This document shows, piece after piece, positions 16,195 through 24,489 of a stretch of 25,652 nt of DNA (positions are counted from its first letter, which is position 1; each line of letters begins with the position of its first letter). The stretch is taken from positions 1-25,652 of the forward strand of contig DDUL01000025.1 in assembly GCA_002344785.1 (NCBI GenBank), given 5' to 3'. This DNA is from Bdellovibrionaceae bacterium UBA2339 (lineage in GTDB: Bacteria; Bdellovibrionota; Bdellovibrionia; Bdellovibrionales; JAMPXM01). Position numbers and translations under genes: made by a program. Below the pieces are notes generated by a model. It had not been told where the DNA came from and ran no database searches. It worked only from the letters and a program-made list of their open reading frames with translations.

Positions 16195-16301
16195 TCGCGG
16201 ACACTTGGCGCGCGGATGACTTCGCTGACAAAACTTCGAAGCCGTGCACGCGACGCTCAATGTAATGGCGAAGAGTGAAGTGCCACGGATGAGGTACAGT
16301 C

Positions 16302-17375
16302 ATGCTCGATAAACTCGGCGGCCTGCTGGGCGGCAACAAGGTGGTGGCGATTGATATCGGCACCAGCAGCGTCAAGCTCGCCGAATTAGACTCTTCACGC
16401 AGCGGCTACCAGCTCAAGAAGTTCGGCGTGATCAGCTTGAACCCCGGCTGGATTCGCGACGGCGAGATTGTCGAGCCCGCCAATGTCGCGCAAGTCATTC
16501 AGTCGTTGGTCGAATCCGTCAAATGTAAGCGCAAAACCGCATCGACCGGCATTTTCGGCAACGGTGTCATCATCAAGCGCATTCAAATGCAGCCCATCGA
16601 AGAAAATTTGATGGCCGAGGCGATCAAATGGGAAGCGGAACAATACATTCCCTTCGACATCAACGAGGCCGCGATCGATTACCACGTGCTCAACAAGGGC
16701 TCGGTCACTGCGGCGGGCACCACTGACGTTTTGCTCATCGGCGCTAAGCAAGAATTCATCTTCCGCATTCTCGAGGCCGTTGAAACTGCAGGCTTGCGAT
16801 GCTCGATTATGGACGTCTCCGCGTTCGCCTTGGCGAATTGCTTTGAAGCGAACTACGGCGCTCGGCCCGGAGCCACGGCACTCTTGAACATTGGTGCGGG
16901 TGTCACCAATGTCGTGATTCTCGAAGAAGGCAACGTGGTCTTCGCGCGCGATGTGATCATCGGCGGGCAGAACTACACCATGGAAATTCACAAAGCCCTG
17001 GGTGTTTCAATCCCCGAGGCCGAATCACTCAAAATCAGCGCCTCGCTCGGCCAAGAAGTTCCCAATGAAGTGATCTCCATCATCACCAACACAACCGAAC
17101 AGGTGGTCGAAGAAATTCGCAACGCCTTTGAGTTTTACACAGCCACGGGGGGCGGCAATAAGCCGGACCTGATGTTCGTTTCCGGCGGCTGCATTTTCAT
17201 TCCGAATCTGGTGGAAGAACTCTCCAAGGTGCTTGGCGTGGGCTTTGAAGTGTTCAATCCCTTCCAAAGCGTCACCTACGATTCAAAAGTCCTCTCCGCG
17301 GAATACATTCAACAGATCCAGTCGATCGCGCCCGTTGTGCTTGGGCTCGGTATGCGGGGGTCTAAAGAAAAATGA
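16302..17375 (+). CDS. pilM: Type IV pilus inner-membrane platform protein PilM
   Basis: PilM is a cytoplasmic actin-like ATP-binding protein that binds the N-terminal tail of PilN and links the PilNO complex to the motor. It has 357 residues. The actin-fold phosphate loop VVAIDIGTSSVKLAEL is at residues 14-29, the region KWEAEQYIPFDI follows, the second phosphate loop is LLNIGAGVTNVVIL (about 191-204), and the adenosine motif is LMFVSGGC (about 288-295). GAGG upstream of the ATG at 16302 is a fair ribosome binding site. It starts a run of overlapping genes; its stop overlaps pilN (ATGA, 17372-17375). Confidence 0.95.
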   Translation: MLDKLGGLLGGNKVVAIDIGTSSVKLAELDSSRSGYQLKKFGVISLNPGWIRDGEIVEPANVAQVIQSLVESVKCKRKTASTGIFGNGVIIKRIQMQPIEENLMAEAIKWEAEQYIPFDINEAAIDYHVLNKGSVTAAGTTDVLLIGAKQEFIFRILEAVETAGLRCSIMDVSAFALANCFEANYGARPGATALLNIGAGVTNVVILEEGNVVFARDVIIGGQNYTMEIHKALGVSIPEAESLKISASLGQEVPNEVISIITNTTEQVVEEIRNAFEFYTATGGGNKPDLMFVSGGCIFIPNLVEELSKVLGVGFEVFNPFQSVTYDSKVLSAEYIQQIQSIAPVVLGLGMRGSKEK

Positions 17376-17968
17376 TTCGCGTCAACCTGCTCAAAAATTT
17401 AGGGCTTTCGGTTGGCACCGGCATCTCTGCGGCCGGCGGCGAAATCGTTTCCGTCGACGTCAAACGCCAGGCGCTGATCAAGCTGGTGATCATTCTCCTG
17501 TTCCCGTTAGTCTTCTATATTTACGAGAAGCTCAAAATTAATGCGTTGACCGACGAACTCACTCGTCGCCGCGGCGAAGTGGCGGCCGTCGAACAAGAGC
17601 GCGCCAGCTTCGGCGACGCCGGTCCGCGTGTCGAAAAGGCCAATCGTGAAAAGCGCAAGATCCAAAAGGAATTGGACGTCATCCGCGGCCTGGCCCGCCA
17701 CCGCCTGCGTGAAGTGAAAGCCTTGGATCAACTGCAAAGCGTGCTGCCGCAGGGAAGCTGGCTCAGGTCCATCGAGCTCAAAGAGGGCAAAATCGCGCTC
17801 TCCGGCTACGCCATGAATGAAAAGGCGATCGGCGATTTGCTCTCACAGCTGAGCTCCAATGTTTACTTTGCCAACATCGAACCCAAGTCGACATCGGCCG
17901 TACGCCTTGGCGAGTTGGGCGAAGTGAAGGCGTTTGAAATTGATTTCCGAGTCGGGAAGGAAGAATGA
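17372..17968 (+). CDS. pilN: Type IV pilus assembly protein PilN
   Basis: Bitopic inner-membrane protein of 198 residues. The N-terminus MIRVNLLKN is the counterpart of the conserved 'INLLP' motif that docks into PilM. A linker of about 20 residues, longer than usual, leads to the membrane segment (about 35-51). A periplasmic coiled coil (about 55-100) and a ferredoxin-like domain follow, with GSWLRSIEL and SGYAMNEKAIGDLLSQL, which are typical. PilN pairs with PilO in the periplasm. The ATG overlaps the pilM stop; the stop overlaps pilO (ATGA, 17965-17968). Confidence 0.93.
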   Translation: MIRVNLLKNLGLSVGTGISAAGGEIVSVDVKRQALIKLVIILLFPLVFYIYEKLKINALTDELTRRRGEVAAVEQERASFGDAGPRVEKANREKRKIQKELDVIRGLARHRLREVKALDQLQSVLPQGSWLRSIELKEGKIALSGYAMNEKAIGDLLSQLSSNVYFANIEPKSTSAVRLGELGEVKAFEIDFRVGKEE

Positions 17969-18570
17969 ACCCCAGTCAGTATATTCTCAGCTTAGGTGAG
18001 ATGAGCTACGCGAAGGTGGTGACCTGGGGCATCGCCATGTGTGTGGTTTACTTCTTCACTTACTTTGACGACGGCACTTCGTTGGTCGCGCAAATTGCCG
18101 AGGCCAATGCTCAGCTTGAAAAAGCGCAAAAGAACCTCGCCGAAACCAAAGAGGCGATGGCCGATGCCGAACGCTTTGAAAAGGCCATCACGCAAAACAA
18201 AGAACAGTTCAAAAAAGTTCTCGAGTATTTGCCGTCCAATATCGACGCCAATGATCTCACACGCATCATTTCTCAACAAAGTCAGCTGACGAACTCCCGT
18301 GTTTCAAAGACCGAGCCCTCAGGGCTGCCGGAGAAAAAAGACTTCTACGAAATGATTCGTCTCAGCTTTGAATTGCAAGGCACCTTTTCGCAGGTCGTGG
18401 CGTTTATGTCTGCGATCTCCAAAGTGCAAAAGCTGCTCACATTCGAAGGTATAAAAATCGAGATGAACGAGGGGGCGGACCCGGAAAATCCGTCCGTCCG
18501 ATTGAGTGGTATCGTGGTCGCATATCGTTATCTTCAATCCGAAGAGGAGGGCGAAGTTGCTCCGCAATAA
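17965..18570 (+). CDS. pilO: Type IV pilus assembly protein PilO
   Basis: Bitopic inner-membrane partner of PilN, 201 residues. A short cytoplasmic tail is followed by the membrane segment (about 13-30), a long coiled coil (about 36-80) and a periplasmic ferredoxin-like domain. That domain has the family pattern IRLSFELQGTFSQVVAFMSAISKVQKL near residues 131-157 (cited as a region). GGAAGGAAG just before the ATG is a good ribosome binding site. PilO aligns PilN with PilP and the secretin. The pilP start lies inside its last codons. Confidence 0.93.
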   Translation: MNPSQYILSLGEMSYAKVVTWGIAMCVVYFFTYFDDGTSLVAQIAEANAQLEKAQKNLAETKEAMADAERFEKAITQNKEQFKKVLEYLPSNIDANDLTRIISQQSQLTNSRVSKTEPSGLPEKKDFYEMIRLSFELQGTFSQVVAFMSAISKVQKLLTFEGIKIEMNEGADPENPSVRLSGIVVAYRYLQSEEEGEVAPQ

Positions 18571-19072
18571 GTCGATTCAACAAGCCTTCCTCGCGATGAC
18601 TTTGATCGCCCTTACACTGGGCGCTGGCCTGGCCTCGGCGCAAGATCCGGCAGCCACAAGCCCGCCGCCCGCGACGGATGCCGTCGATATGACCGGCATT
18701 TCTGAAGAGCTGTTTCTACAAGGCCTCATGGACCCCTTTGAGTACGACCCTCGCGGCCGCAAAGATCCTTTTGCGCAGCCTCTGGTGGATCGTCCCGTCG
18801 AGCAGGGCTCTAATCATGGCCCCCTCTTGCCGCTGCAACGATTTGCCTTGGAGCAGCTGCAGTTGGTCGGCATCATTTGGGACGTCAAGCGCCCGCGAGC
18901 GATGATTCAAGATCCGCAACGAAAAATTCACATCGTTGGTCCGAACACGAAAGTCGGAACCAAAAATGGCTATATCGCCGTGATTCGCGAAGGCGAAATC
19001 GTCGTCGTCGAGACCATCCCGCAAGATGGAAAACTCGTATCCTCCGCGCAGATTTTGCGACTTGTGAGATAG
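18557..19072 (+). CDS. pilP: Type IV pilus assembly protein PilP
   Basis: Periplasmic protein that connects PilNO to the secretin PilQ. I choose the TTG at 18557, preceded by GAGGAGGG (18544-18551), giving 171 residues and a clean signal peptide: MLRNKSIQQAF, a hydrophobic core, then ASA before Gln29. A longer frame starting at 18506 would destroy the signal peptide. PilP is a lipoprotein in many species; here no lipobox cysteine is seen, so it is predicted to be soluble after signal-peptidase cleavage. The family region runs from DPRGRKDPFAQPL through LEQLQLVGIIWD to the C-terminal beta domain with GTKNGYIAVIREGEIVVVE. It overlaps pilO by 14 bases. Confidence 0.9.
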   Translation: MLRNKSIQQAFLAMTLIALTLGAGLASAQDPAATSPPPATDAVDMTGISEELFLQGLMDPFEYDPRGRKDPFAQPLVDRPVEQGSNHGPLLPLQRFALEQLQLVGIIWDVKRPRAMIQDPQRKIHIVGPNTKVGTKNGYIAVIREGEIVVVETIPQDGKLVSSAQILRLVR

Positions 19073-19176
19073 TCGCACGCCCTCCGGCCCTCGGCGTGGC
19101 CATCCTGTTGACCACCTTGCCCAGGACTAGACTGGACTGGACCCAACGAAGCCTCGTCGGAAGGCTTGAGTTCTCC

Positions 19177-19182
19177 TATACT
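19177..19182 (+). promoter_or_regulatory. Possible -10 element before pilQ
   Basis: TATACT lies 48 bases before the pilQ ATG in the 157-base pilP-pilQ gap. A good -35 is not seen at the right distance (a TTGACC at 19108-19113 is too far), so a separate pilQ promoter is only a possibility. Confidence 0.25.
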
Positions 19183-19229
19183 AGCGAAAGCTTAGAGCAC
19201 CGGTTTGGGAACCACGGAGGGACCCCAGC

Positions 19230-21242
19230 ATGCATCATCGATTTTCCATCCGCGTGACCTTGTCACTTCTCGTGGCCGTTCTGTTGATGTTCCTAACTTC
19301 CGTTGAAGTTGGCGCAAAGACGTCCAACAAATCCGCACCGAAGTCGGCCAAGAGCCCGGCTTCATCAAAGGCCGCGAAAACCACAGCTGCGCGGGCCACA
19401 CCGCTTTTGCTGGCGCAAAACGATCTCGAAGATGACCTCGAGTCGGAGCTTGAGTTGGAAGGCTCCGAAGAAAGCGTGAGCGACGCTGAACTCGACGAAG
19501 ACATTGTTCCCCAAGGGGAAGAGGTCGAGATCACTGACATTCAATACGACGGTCGTCGCGGCAACGGTCTGGTGATCGTGAAGACTTCGGGCGCAGCAAC
19601 CTACCGCACGCGCAACATTCCCGAGCAGAGTCAAGTTGTACTCGAAATTGCCAATGCGAAGCTGCCCGACAAATTGAAGCGACCGTACAACACCAAGGAC
19701 TTCCGCCAAGCTGTCGTTTCTGTGAACGCCTACCAAGATGCTGGAAGTTCCACGGCGCGGATCGTGATTCAGTTCCGTCAGCCTCGCGAGGTCACCGTCA
19801 ATCAAAACGGCAAACTCCTCACGGTTTCGCCGGGCAATGAGCGTGGCGATGTGGCGATCATCGATCCTGATGACGACGAGGCCGCCGGCGACTTTGCTTC
19901 CGCGAAGGCCGCGGCGAACTCCGGAAAAATCCTTCCTTCATCGACGCTCGAAGAGTCGGAGTTGGGTGAGCCGCGCTACTACGGTAAGCCGATCTCCATT
20001 GAAGTTCGTGAAACGCCGATTCGCGACGTGATCAATTTGATCGCAGAGCAAGCAGGCGCCAACATCATCATCGCCTCAGAAGTCCAGGGCGCGATTTCGC
20101 TTCGCCTTCGTCAGGTACCGTGGGATCAAGCGCTCGCCATCGTCATGCGAGCACAGAATCTTGGCTATGTTCGACAAGGCGGCGTGCTTCGCATCGCGCC
20201 TCTCACGGTCTTACGCCAGGAAGCTGAAACCGCGCGCTTGATCCTCGAAGCTCAGCGCAGCACTGAGCCGCTGCAAGTGAAGCTCATTCCTCTGAGCTTC
20301 GCGCGTGCCGGTGATCTGGCCGCACAAATTCGAGAGACTTTACAGGCTGTACAGCAAGGTGCCGGCGGCGCCGGTGCGCAGGCCGCGCAAGGTGGGCGGG
20401 GAAGAATCGCGACCGATCAACGCTCCAACACTTTGATCGTCACAGATACTGCTGAGAACATCGCGCGCATCGAGAAGATGGTGAAGGCTCTGGATTCGCC
20501 GCCCTTGCAGGTCATGATCGAGGGCAAAATTATCGAAGCCGTCGAAACCTTCAGTAACGCCTTCGGCATCAACTGGGGTTATTCGGGTCAAGATCTCGGG
20601 GTTTTGGGCGGAACCCTCAGTCACGGGGCGCAAATTTCACCGACACTTGGAGGCGCAAACACCACGGTGAACTTGCAGCTGGGAACGATCGACTTCCTCG
20701 GTGACCTCAATGCCACCTTGACGCTCCTTGAGCGAAGCTCACAAGTGCGCATCATCTCCTCACCGAGAGTGGTCACGCTCAACAACCAGCAGGCGTCGAT
20801 CTCGCAAACCGTGAACATCGCGATTCAGCAAACCGCGCAGGCCAACGGCGTCACCACCACCAGCACCGTCTTCCAACCTGTGCCCTTGCAGTTGAGCGTC
20901 ACGCCGCAAATCACCGCAGGCGGTGACGTCATCATGCAGATCAACTTCAGTCGATCTTTCCTGGCTGCAAGCGCTGGCGCCACACCCAACATCAACCAGC
21001 GCCAAGTGCAAACCAACGTCATGGTTCGCAACGGCCAAACCTCCGTCATCGGCGGAATCTACCAGGCCGACAATCTCGAACAAGAAGACGGCACGCCCTT
21101 CTTGCGACGATTTCCGATTCTGGGCTGGCTCTTCAAAACTAAAAACTCCGAAAGCGTGAAGAACGAATTGCTCGTGTTTCTCACGCCACGAATTCTCAAC
21201 GCGGACAAGAATCTGCCGCGAGCCGGAGGCAACAACCTATGA
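19230..21242 (+). CDS. pilQ: Type IV pilus secretin PilQ
   Basis: PilQ forms the outer-membrane ring through which the pilus passes. It has 670 residues. A signal peptide (about 1-28, ending VGA) is followed by a Lys/Ala/Ser-rich and then very acidic linker (29-92), one AMIN domain (about 97-190) that likely binds peptidoglycan, an STN/N0 domain (about 250-325), an N1/NolW domain (about 348-430) and the secretin core (about 440-656). The core has VRIISSPRVVTLNNQQA, the conserved PILGWLF and LLVFLTPRIL. GGAGGG lies upstream of the ATG at 19230. Only one AMIN domain is evident, as against several in some PilQ proteins. The stop overlaps the next gene (ATGA). Confidence 0.95.
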   Translation: MHHRFSIRVTLSLLVAVLLMFLTSVEVGAKTSNKSAPKSAKSPASSKAAKTTAARATPLLLAQNDLEDDLESELELEGSEESVSDAELDEDIVPQGEEVEITDIQYDGRRGNGLVIVKTSGAATYRTRNIPEQSQVVLEIANAKLPDKLKRPYNTKDFRQAVVSVNAYQDAGSSTARIVIQFRQPREVTVNQNGKLLTVSPGNERGDVAIIDPDDDEAAGDFASAKAAANSGKILPSSTLEESELGEPRYYGKPISIEVRETPIRDVINLIAEQAGANIIIASEVQGAISLRLRQVPWDQALAIVMRAQNLGYVRQGGVLRIAPLTVLRQEAETARLILEAQRSTEPLQVKLIPLSFARAGDLAAQIRETLQAVQQGAGGAGAQAAQGGRGRIATDQRSNTLIVTDTAENIARIEKMVKALDSPPLQVMIEGKIIEAVETFSNAFGINWGYSGQDLGVLGGTLSHGAQISPTLGGANTTVNLQLGTIDFLGDLNATLTLLERSSQVRIISSPRVVTLNNQQASISQTVNIAIQQTAQANGVTTTSTVFQPVPLQLSVTPQITAGGDVIMQINFSRSFLAASAGATPNINQRQVQTNVMVRNGQTSVIGGIYQADNLEQEDGTPFLRRFPILGWLFKTKNSESVKNELLVFLTPRILNADKNLPRAGGNNL

Positions 21243-21940
21243 TGAAGATCATCACCAAAATCGGCCATCAATTTTCGCATCTGCCTTCGCATCTGCGGAC
21301 CGCCGTCCCGCGCGTCGCGGGCTGTGTCGTACTCAGTCTCTGCGCCCTCAGCTGCTCTCCACAAAAAGACCCGGGCGCCAACATCTCAATGGCCGTGTCT
21401 CCCAGCCGACCTTTCGTGGTGCCTGGCCGTGGTCTTTCCTGCATTGATCTTGCGAATTTGAAGGCCAATCCCACCGCCGACCTTCCGGGCAGCGTCGGCG
21501 CCAATCGGATTCTCTACTCGAACTTCCGACTGCAATGGCGATCCGATGAGGCCCTCACGCTGACCGCCATGCGTGTGAAGGTGAAGATCCCCGAGCGCCA
21601 GGCCTCGGGCCGCACGATCAAAAAGGAACAAGAAATCAGCTTCGACCAAGACGAAATCGAAGCCCTGCTTGGCCTCGACGACGCCACGATTCCCATCAAC
21701 TCAAGCCCCGGCAGCGAACCGCGCATCGTTGAAATCAACTCCAACTCAACTTCCCAACGCGATGCCAGCTCCGTCTATGCCGCCTGCGGACTGCATGTCG
21801 GCGGCATCGAAGTCGGTGAAAGCACGCCGGACGCTTACTTTGCTGAAGTTTTGATCGAGGTCGCAGGCTACGCTACGCGCTCCGATGGCCAGCAAAGCCC
21901 CGTGCGCCAATCCCTCACAGCGCAAGCCGAAGGCTTCTAA
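21239..21940 (+). CDS. Unknown exported protein, probable lipoprotein, coupled to pilQ
   Basis: A 233-residue protein whose ATG overlaps the pilQ stop (ATGA, 21239-21242); a second ATG lies directly after. The N-terminus is basic, with a hydrophobic core (about 25-38) ending ALSC at Cys39. This is a loose lipobox, followed by SPQKDPG, a typical lipoprotein linker. I recognise no domain in the rest. It contains a beta-rich stretch with alternating hydrophobic residues (about 85-115), an acidic helix region around KKEQEISFDQDEIEALLG (about 121-138), and a further beta-like part (about 155-222). Co-transcription with pilMNOPQ suggests an envelope role in pilus function, perhaps as a secretin-associated lipoprotein (pilotin-like), but there is no sequence evidence for that. 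Confidence 0.8.
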   Translation: MMKIITKIGHQFSHLPSHLRTAVPRVAGCVVLSLCALSCSPQKDPGANISMAVSPSRPFVVPGRGLSCIDLANLKANPTADLPGSVGANRILYSNFRLQWRSDEALTLTAMRVKVKIPERQASGRTIKKEQEISFDQDEIEALLGLDDATIPINSSPGSEPRIVEINSNSTSQRDASSVYAACGLHVGGIEVGESTPDAYFAEVLIEVAGYATRSDGQQSPVRQSLTAQAEGF

Positions 21941-21963
21941 GCGCGAGGTCCAACTGCATAAAG

Positions 21964-21990
21964 TGGCGGGCGACTTCGACTCGCCAGCCA
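21964..21990 (+). terminator. Hairpin after the pil operon, possible terminator
   Basis: TGGC-g-GGCGA (21964-21973) pairs with TCGCC-a-GCCA (21981-21990) around the loop CTTCGAC, with one internal mismatch. It sits in the short gap between the unknown lipoprotein gene and rarA. No T-tract follows, so intrinsic termination is doubtful. Confidence 0.3.
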
Positions 21991-22026
21991 AAACTTGCGC
22001 GTCCTGAGGAATATGCGTAGGACCGA

Positions 22027-23361
22027 ATGCGCATGGATCTCTTCGACCAAGCTCTCGACCAAAACTCCCACAAGCCCCTTGCCGAACGCTCGCGTCCGCA
22101 GTCCTTCGACGAAGTTCTCGGCCAGGCCCAATGGCTCAGTCCTCAGTCCCCCTGGCGCCGCCGCCTCGAAGGCGGGCGTCTGCAGAGCCTCATTCTGTGG
22201 GGGCCACCCGGCTGCGGTAAAACCAGCTTGGCGCAAATTCTCCTCAAACGCCCCGACGTCTACGGTCAAAAGGTCCACGCCGTGGACACGGGAGCCAAAG
22301 ACCTCAAGGCGCTCTGCGAGGCCAGTCGCGATCGCCTCCGCCAGGGCCTCACTCCCACCTTGCTCTTCATCGACGAAATCCATCGCCTCAATCGCGCACA
22401 ACAAGACGTCCTCTTGGCCGCGCTCGAAGCGGGACACATCTACTTGGTCGGCGCCACCACCGAAAATCCATCGCATGCTCTCAATCCCGCTCTCATCAGC
22501 CGCGTGCAGGTCCTACCTCTCGAGCGCCTCAGCGACTCAGTCCTCCAGCAAATCGGCGAACGAGCCCTCAGGCCGCACAGCCAACTTCTATCACGTCTCA
22601 ATCCCGCCGCTTGGACCGCCATCCTCACGCAAGCCGATGGAGATGCGCGCCGTCTGCTCAACGCACTTGAAGCCTTGATCGCCGATCACGAGCTGCACCC
22701 CTCTGATGCGCCTTATGAAACTCAGCGCCTCGCAGAGATTTGGGGTCAAGGCGCCATCGCTTTTGATCGCGACGGCGACCACCACCACGATTTGATTTCA
22801 GCGTTGATCAAATCGATTCGCGGCTCAGATCCAGATGCCGCCGTCTATTATCTCGCGCGCTTAATTCGTGGCGGAGAAAACCCCGAGTTCCTCGCGCGCC
22901 GGCTGATGATTCTTGCTTCCGAAGATATCGGCAACGCCGACCCGCGCGCACTGAGCGTCGCCGTCGCCTGCGCTCACGCCGCCGAACGCATCGGCTGGCC
23001 TGAAGCGCGCATCATCTTCTCGCAAACGGTAATTTATCTCGCGAGCGCACCCAAATCCAACGCCGCCTACCTCGCCATCGACGCCGCACTCGCGGAAGTC
23101 GATCGCAGCGGCTCCTTGCCCGTTCCATTGGCGTTTCGTTCGTCCAAAACAGCTCTCTCCAAATCGCTGGGCTTCGGGCGAGACTACAAATACGCGCACG
23201 AAGGAGACCGCGGCTTCGTACCGCAGACTTTTTTGCCCGAGGCCCTCGCCTCCAAAACCTTCGTGGAGCTCAAGGCGCGAGGCTTTGAAAAGAACATGCA
23301 AGACTATCTCAATTGGATGCGACGCCCGCCCTCGGCCTCTGAAGACGAAGCAAAATCGTAA
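22027..23361 (+). CDS. rarA: Replication-associated recombination protein A (RarA/MgsA), AAA+ ATPase
   Basis: RarA is a clamp-loader-like AAA+ ATPase that acts at stalled replication forks and single-strand DNA ends. It has 444 residues, the usual length. The N-terminus MDLFDQ...PLAERSRPQSFDEVLGQ is typical. Walker A is GPPGCGKTS (59-67), Walker B is LLFIDEIHRLN (112-122), sensor 1 is GATTENPS (142-149), and the C-terminal tetramerisation region has SIRGSDPDAAVYYLARLI and ASEDIGNADP. The ATG at 22027 or the ATG two codons later could start it; TAGGA at 22018-22022 fits the second better. It ends four bases before the stop of the convergent cupin gene. Confidence 0.95.
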   Translation: MRMDLFDQALDQNSHKPLAERSRPQSFDEVLGQAQWLSPQSPWRRRLEGGRLQSLILWGPPGCGKTSLAQILLKRPDVYGQKVHAVDTGAKDLKALCEASRDRLRQGLTPTLLFIDEIHRLNRAQQDVLLAALEAGHIYLVGATTENPSHALNPALISRVQVLPLERLSDSVLQQIGERALRPHSQLLSRLNPAAWTAILTQADGDARRLLNALEALIADHELHPSDAPYETQRLAEIWGQGAIAFDRDGDHHHDLISALIKSIRGSDPDAAVYYLARLIRGGENPEFLARRLMILASEDIGNADPRALSVAVACAHAAERIGWPEARIIFSQTVIYLASAPKSNAAYLAIDAALAEVDRSGSLPVPLAFRSSKTALSKSLGFGRDYKYAHEGDRGFVPQTFLPEALASKTFVELKARGFEKNMQDYLNWMRRPPSASEDEAKS

Positions 23362-23365
23362 TTGT

Positions 23366-23677
23366 TCAATAGGCGCGTTTTGCGACAGCCGACAGGCAGG
23401 CCGATACGCCGTGCACCGTCTTGGAGTGCCGCGTGTTCGAAGGGATCTCAATCCGATCCCCCGGACGAAGCAGCAGCTCGTTACCCATCACGTTCACAAT
23501 CAACATACCTTCCAGCACGATTCGCACTTCATCAAACGGATGGCGGTGATCTCGAATCGTCGAGTGCGCTGGCAAGCTTTCGATCTCCGGCACTAAGCCC
23601 TCGTTTTCGAAGATGGCTCGGATTTGAATCGGAGCTGGCGGCTCTGCGGAATTCCAACGCGTTAAAATCATGCCCAC
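23366..23677 (-). CDS. Small cupin-domain protein
   Basis: A single-domain cupin of about 103 residues and the only convincing minus-strand gene. The start is GTG at 23677 or ATG at 23671. The metal-binding set is seen in motif 1 as His44, His46 and Glu50 (DHRHPFDE), with His84 in motif 2 (PSNTRHS). The turn motif RPGDRIEIP lies between. Such proteins bind a divalent metal and may be dioxygenases, isomerases or sensors; the substrate cannot be inferred. It converges on rarA with only four bases between stops, so the 3' ends of the two transcripts must overlap. The promoter is not evident. Confidence 0.85.
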   Translation of the reverse strand: MGMILTRWNSAEPPAPIQIRAIFENEGLVPEIESLPAHSTIRDHRHPFDEVRIVLEGMLIVNVMGNELLLRPGDRIEIPSNTRHSKTVHGVSACLSAVAKRAY

Positions 23678-23701
23678 AAACTAATCGAAAATTTCCATCG
23701 C

Positions 23702-23803
23702 ATGCAATCAGAAGTGGAGTCACGCAAACGCCGAATCCTCGGCAAGCGTCTTACTCCGAAACAGAGAGCCCCAACGGAGGTCGAGATTTCAGCCTCGCTT
23801 TGA
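23702..23803 (+). CDS. Candidate 33-codon basic ORF
   Basis: An ATG at 23702 opens a 33-codon frame ending at TGA 23801-23803, with a run of basic residues (SRKRRILGKRLTPKQR). It lies in the gap between the divergent cupin gene and the next plus-strand gene. There is no clear ribosome binding site and no homology I know. It may be chance. Confidence 0.2.
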   Translation: MQSEVESRKRRILGKRLTPKQRAPTEVEISASL

Positions 23804-23922
23804 GACGATGCCGAAATGGCGCTTCAGTGCGCTGGCGCGAGCGTCGATAGGCGAGATAGGTCGCCGAGGCGACATCAGGCACGGAGCCGTTCAGCCGCAA
23901 GATGCAGCAGGAGGACATCGAC

Positions 23923-24489
23923 TTGAACGAACCGCAGGCATCCGCTGAACAACTCCGACACTTTGGTCGGCTCATCGACTTCTGTCGAAAGGCCTCCGGC
24001 TACCGCATCCTCCATCAGTCCGAGGACACGCTGATCATCGAGCAAATGATTGATCGTCGAGCTCTCCGCATCTGCGCCAATTGGATCGATGACATTCTCG
24101 ATCGAGCCGATCCCGACGGACAAATGTTCTTGCAAGTGAACTTCGCCGACGATCGAAAGATCCTGATTACCGATCGCCTCATCGGCTTCAAGCCTCAGCC
24201 ACGTTTGCAAAGAGAAGGTGCTGAGCACGCTGTGCGCCGCCTTCCGCGCGTCGTGACCACACCCGATCTCGCATCCGTATTGGGCGCCATGAACGAAAGC
24301 TTTGATCGCAGTGACGATCGCTCTGAGCTTGCGACCTTGCGAGTTCTCTACGATGCAATTCTTCGGGGCGCTTCACTCATTGGCTTCGAAGTTGCGGACG
24401 ATCGGCGAAAGTTACTGCCGTATCTTCATGCAGAGGCTAGCGAATCCTCCGCACGCGCTATCGAAACGAAGTTCAAGACGAATGCTTGA
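23923..24489 (+). CDS. Unknown soluble protein upstream of tRNA-Ala
   Basis: I do not recognise this protein. I prefer the TTG at 23923, which has AGGAGGA (23909-23915) seven bases upstream, giving 188 residues; the ATG at 23902 would add seven residues but puts that ribosome binding site inside the gene. The protein has no signal peptide or membrane segment. An N-terminal part (about 1-100) alternates helix with beta-like strands around ICANWIDDILDRADP and QMFLQVNFADDRKILITDRLIGF. A second part contains RLPRVVTTPDLASVLGAMNESFD and a C-terminal helix-rich region with LRVLYDAILRGASLIGFEV. It could be a small sensor or PilZ-like adaptor; no defining motif supports either. Confidence 0.75.
   Translation: MNEPQASAEQLRHFGRLIDFCRKASGYRILHQSEDTLIIEQMIDRRALRICANWIDDILDRADPDGQMFLQVNFADDRKILITDRLIGFKPQPRLQREGAEHAVRRLPRVVTTPDLASVLGAMNESFDRSDDRSELATLRVLYDAILRGASLIGFEVADDRRKLLPYLHAEASESSARAIETKFKTNA

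Larger units (their letters stand above)
15904..16301. other. Non-coding spacer between pilD and pilM
   Basis: I see no convincing gene in these 398 bases. They hold the promoter and 5' leader of pilM (listed separately). The left part (15904-16120) shows nothing recognisable apart from a possible second TTGACG at about 16116. Confidence 0.6.

Noticed and set aside
23362..23850. Plus-strand ORF of 162 codons opposite the cupin gene
   Set aside because: The minus-strand cupin has all metal-binding residues; the plus frame is Arg/Ser/Pro-rich without motifs.
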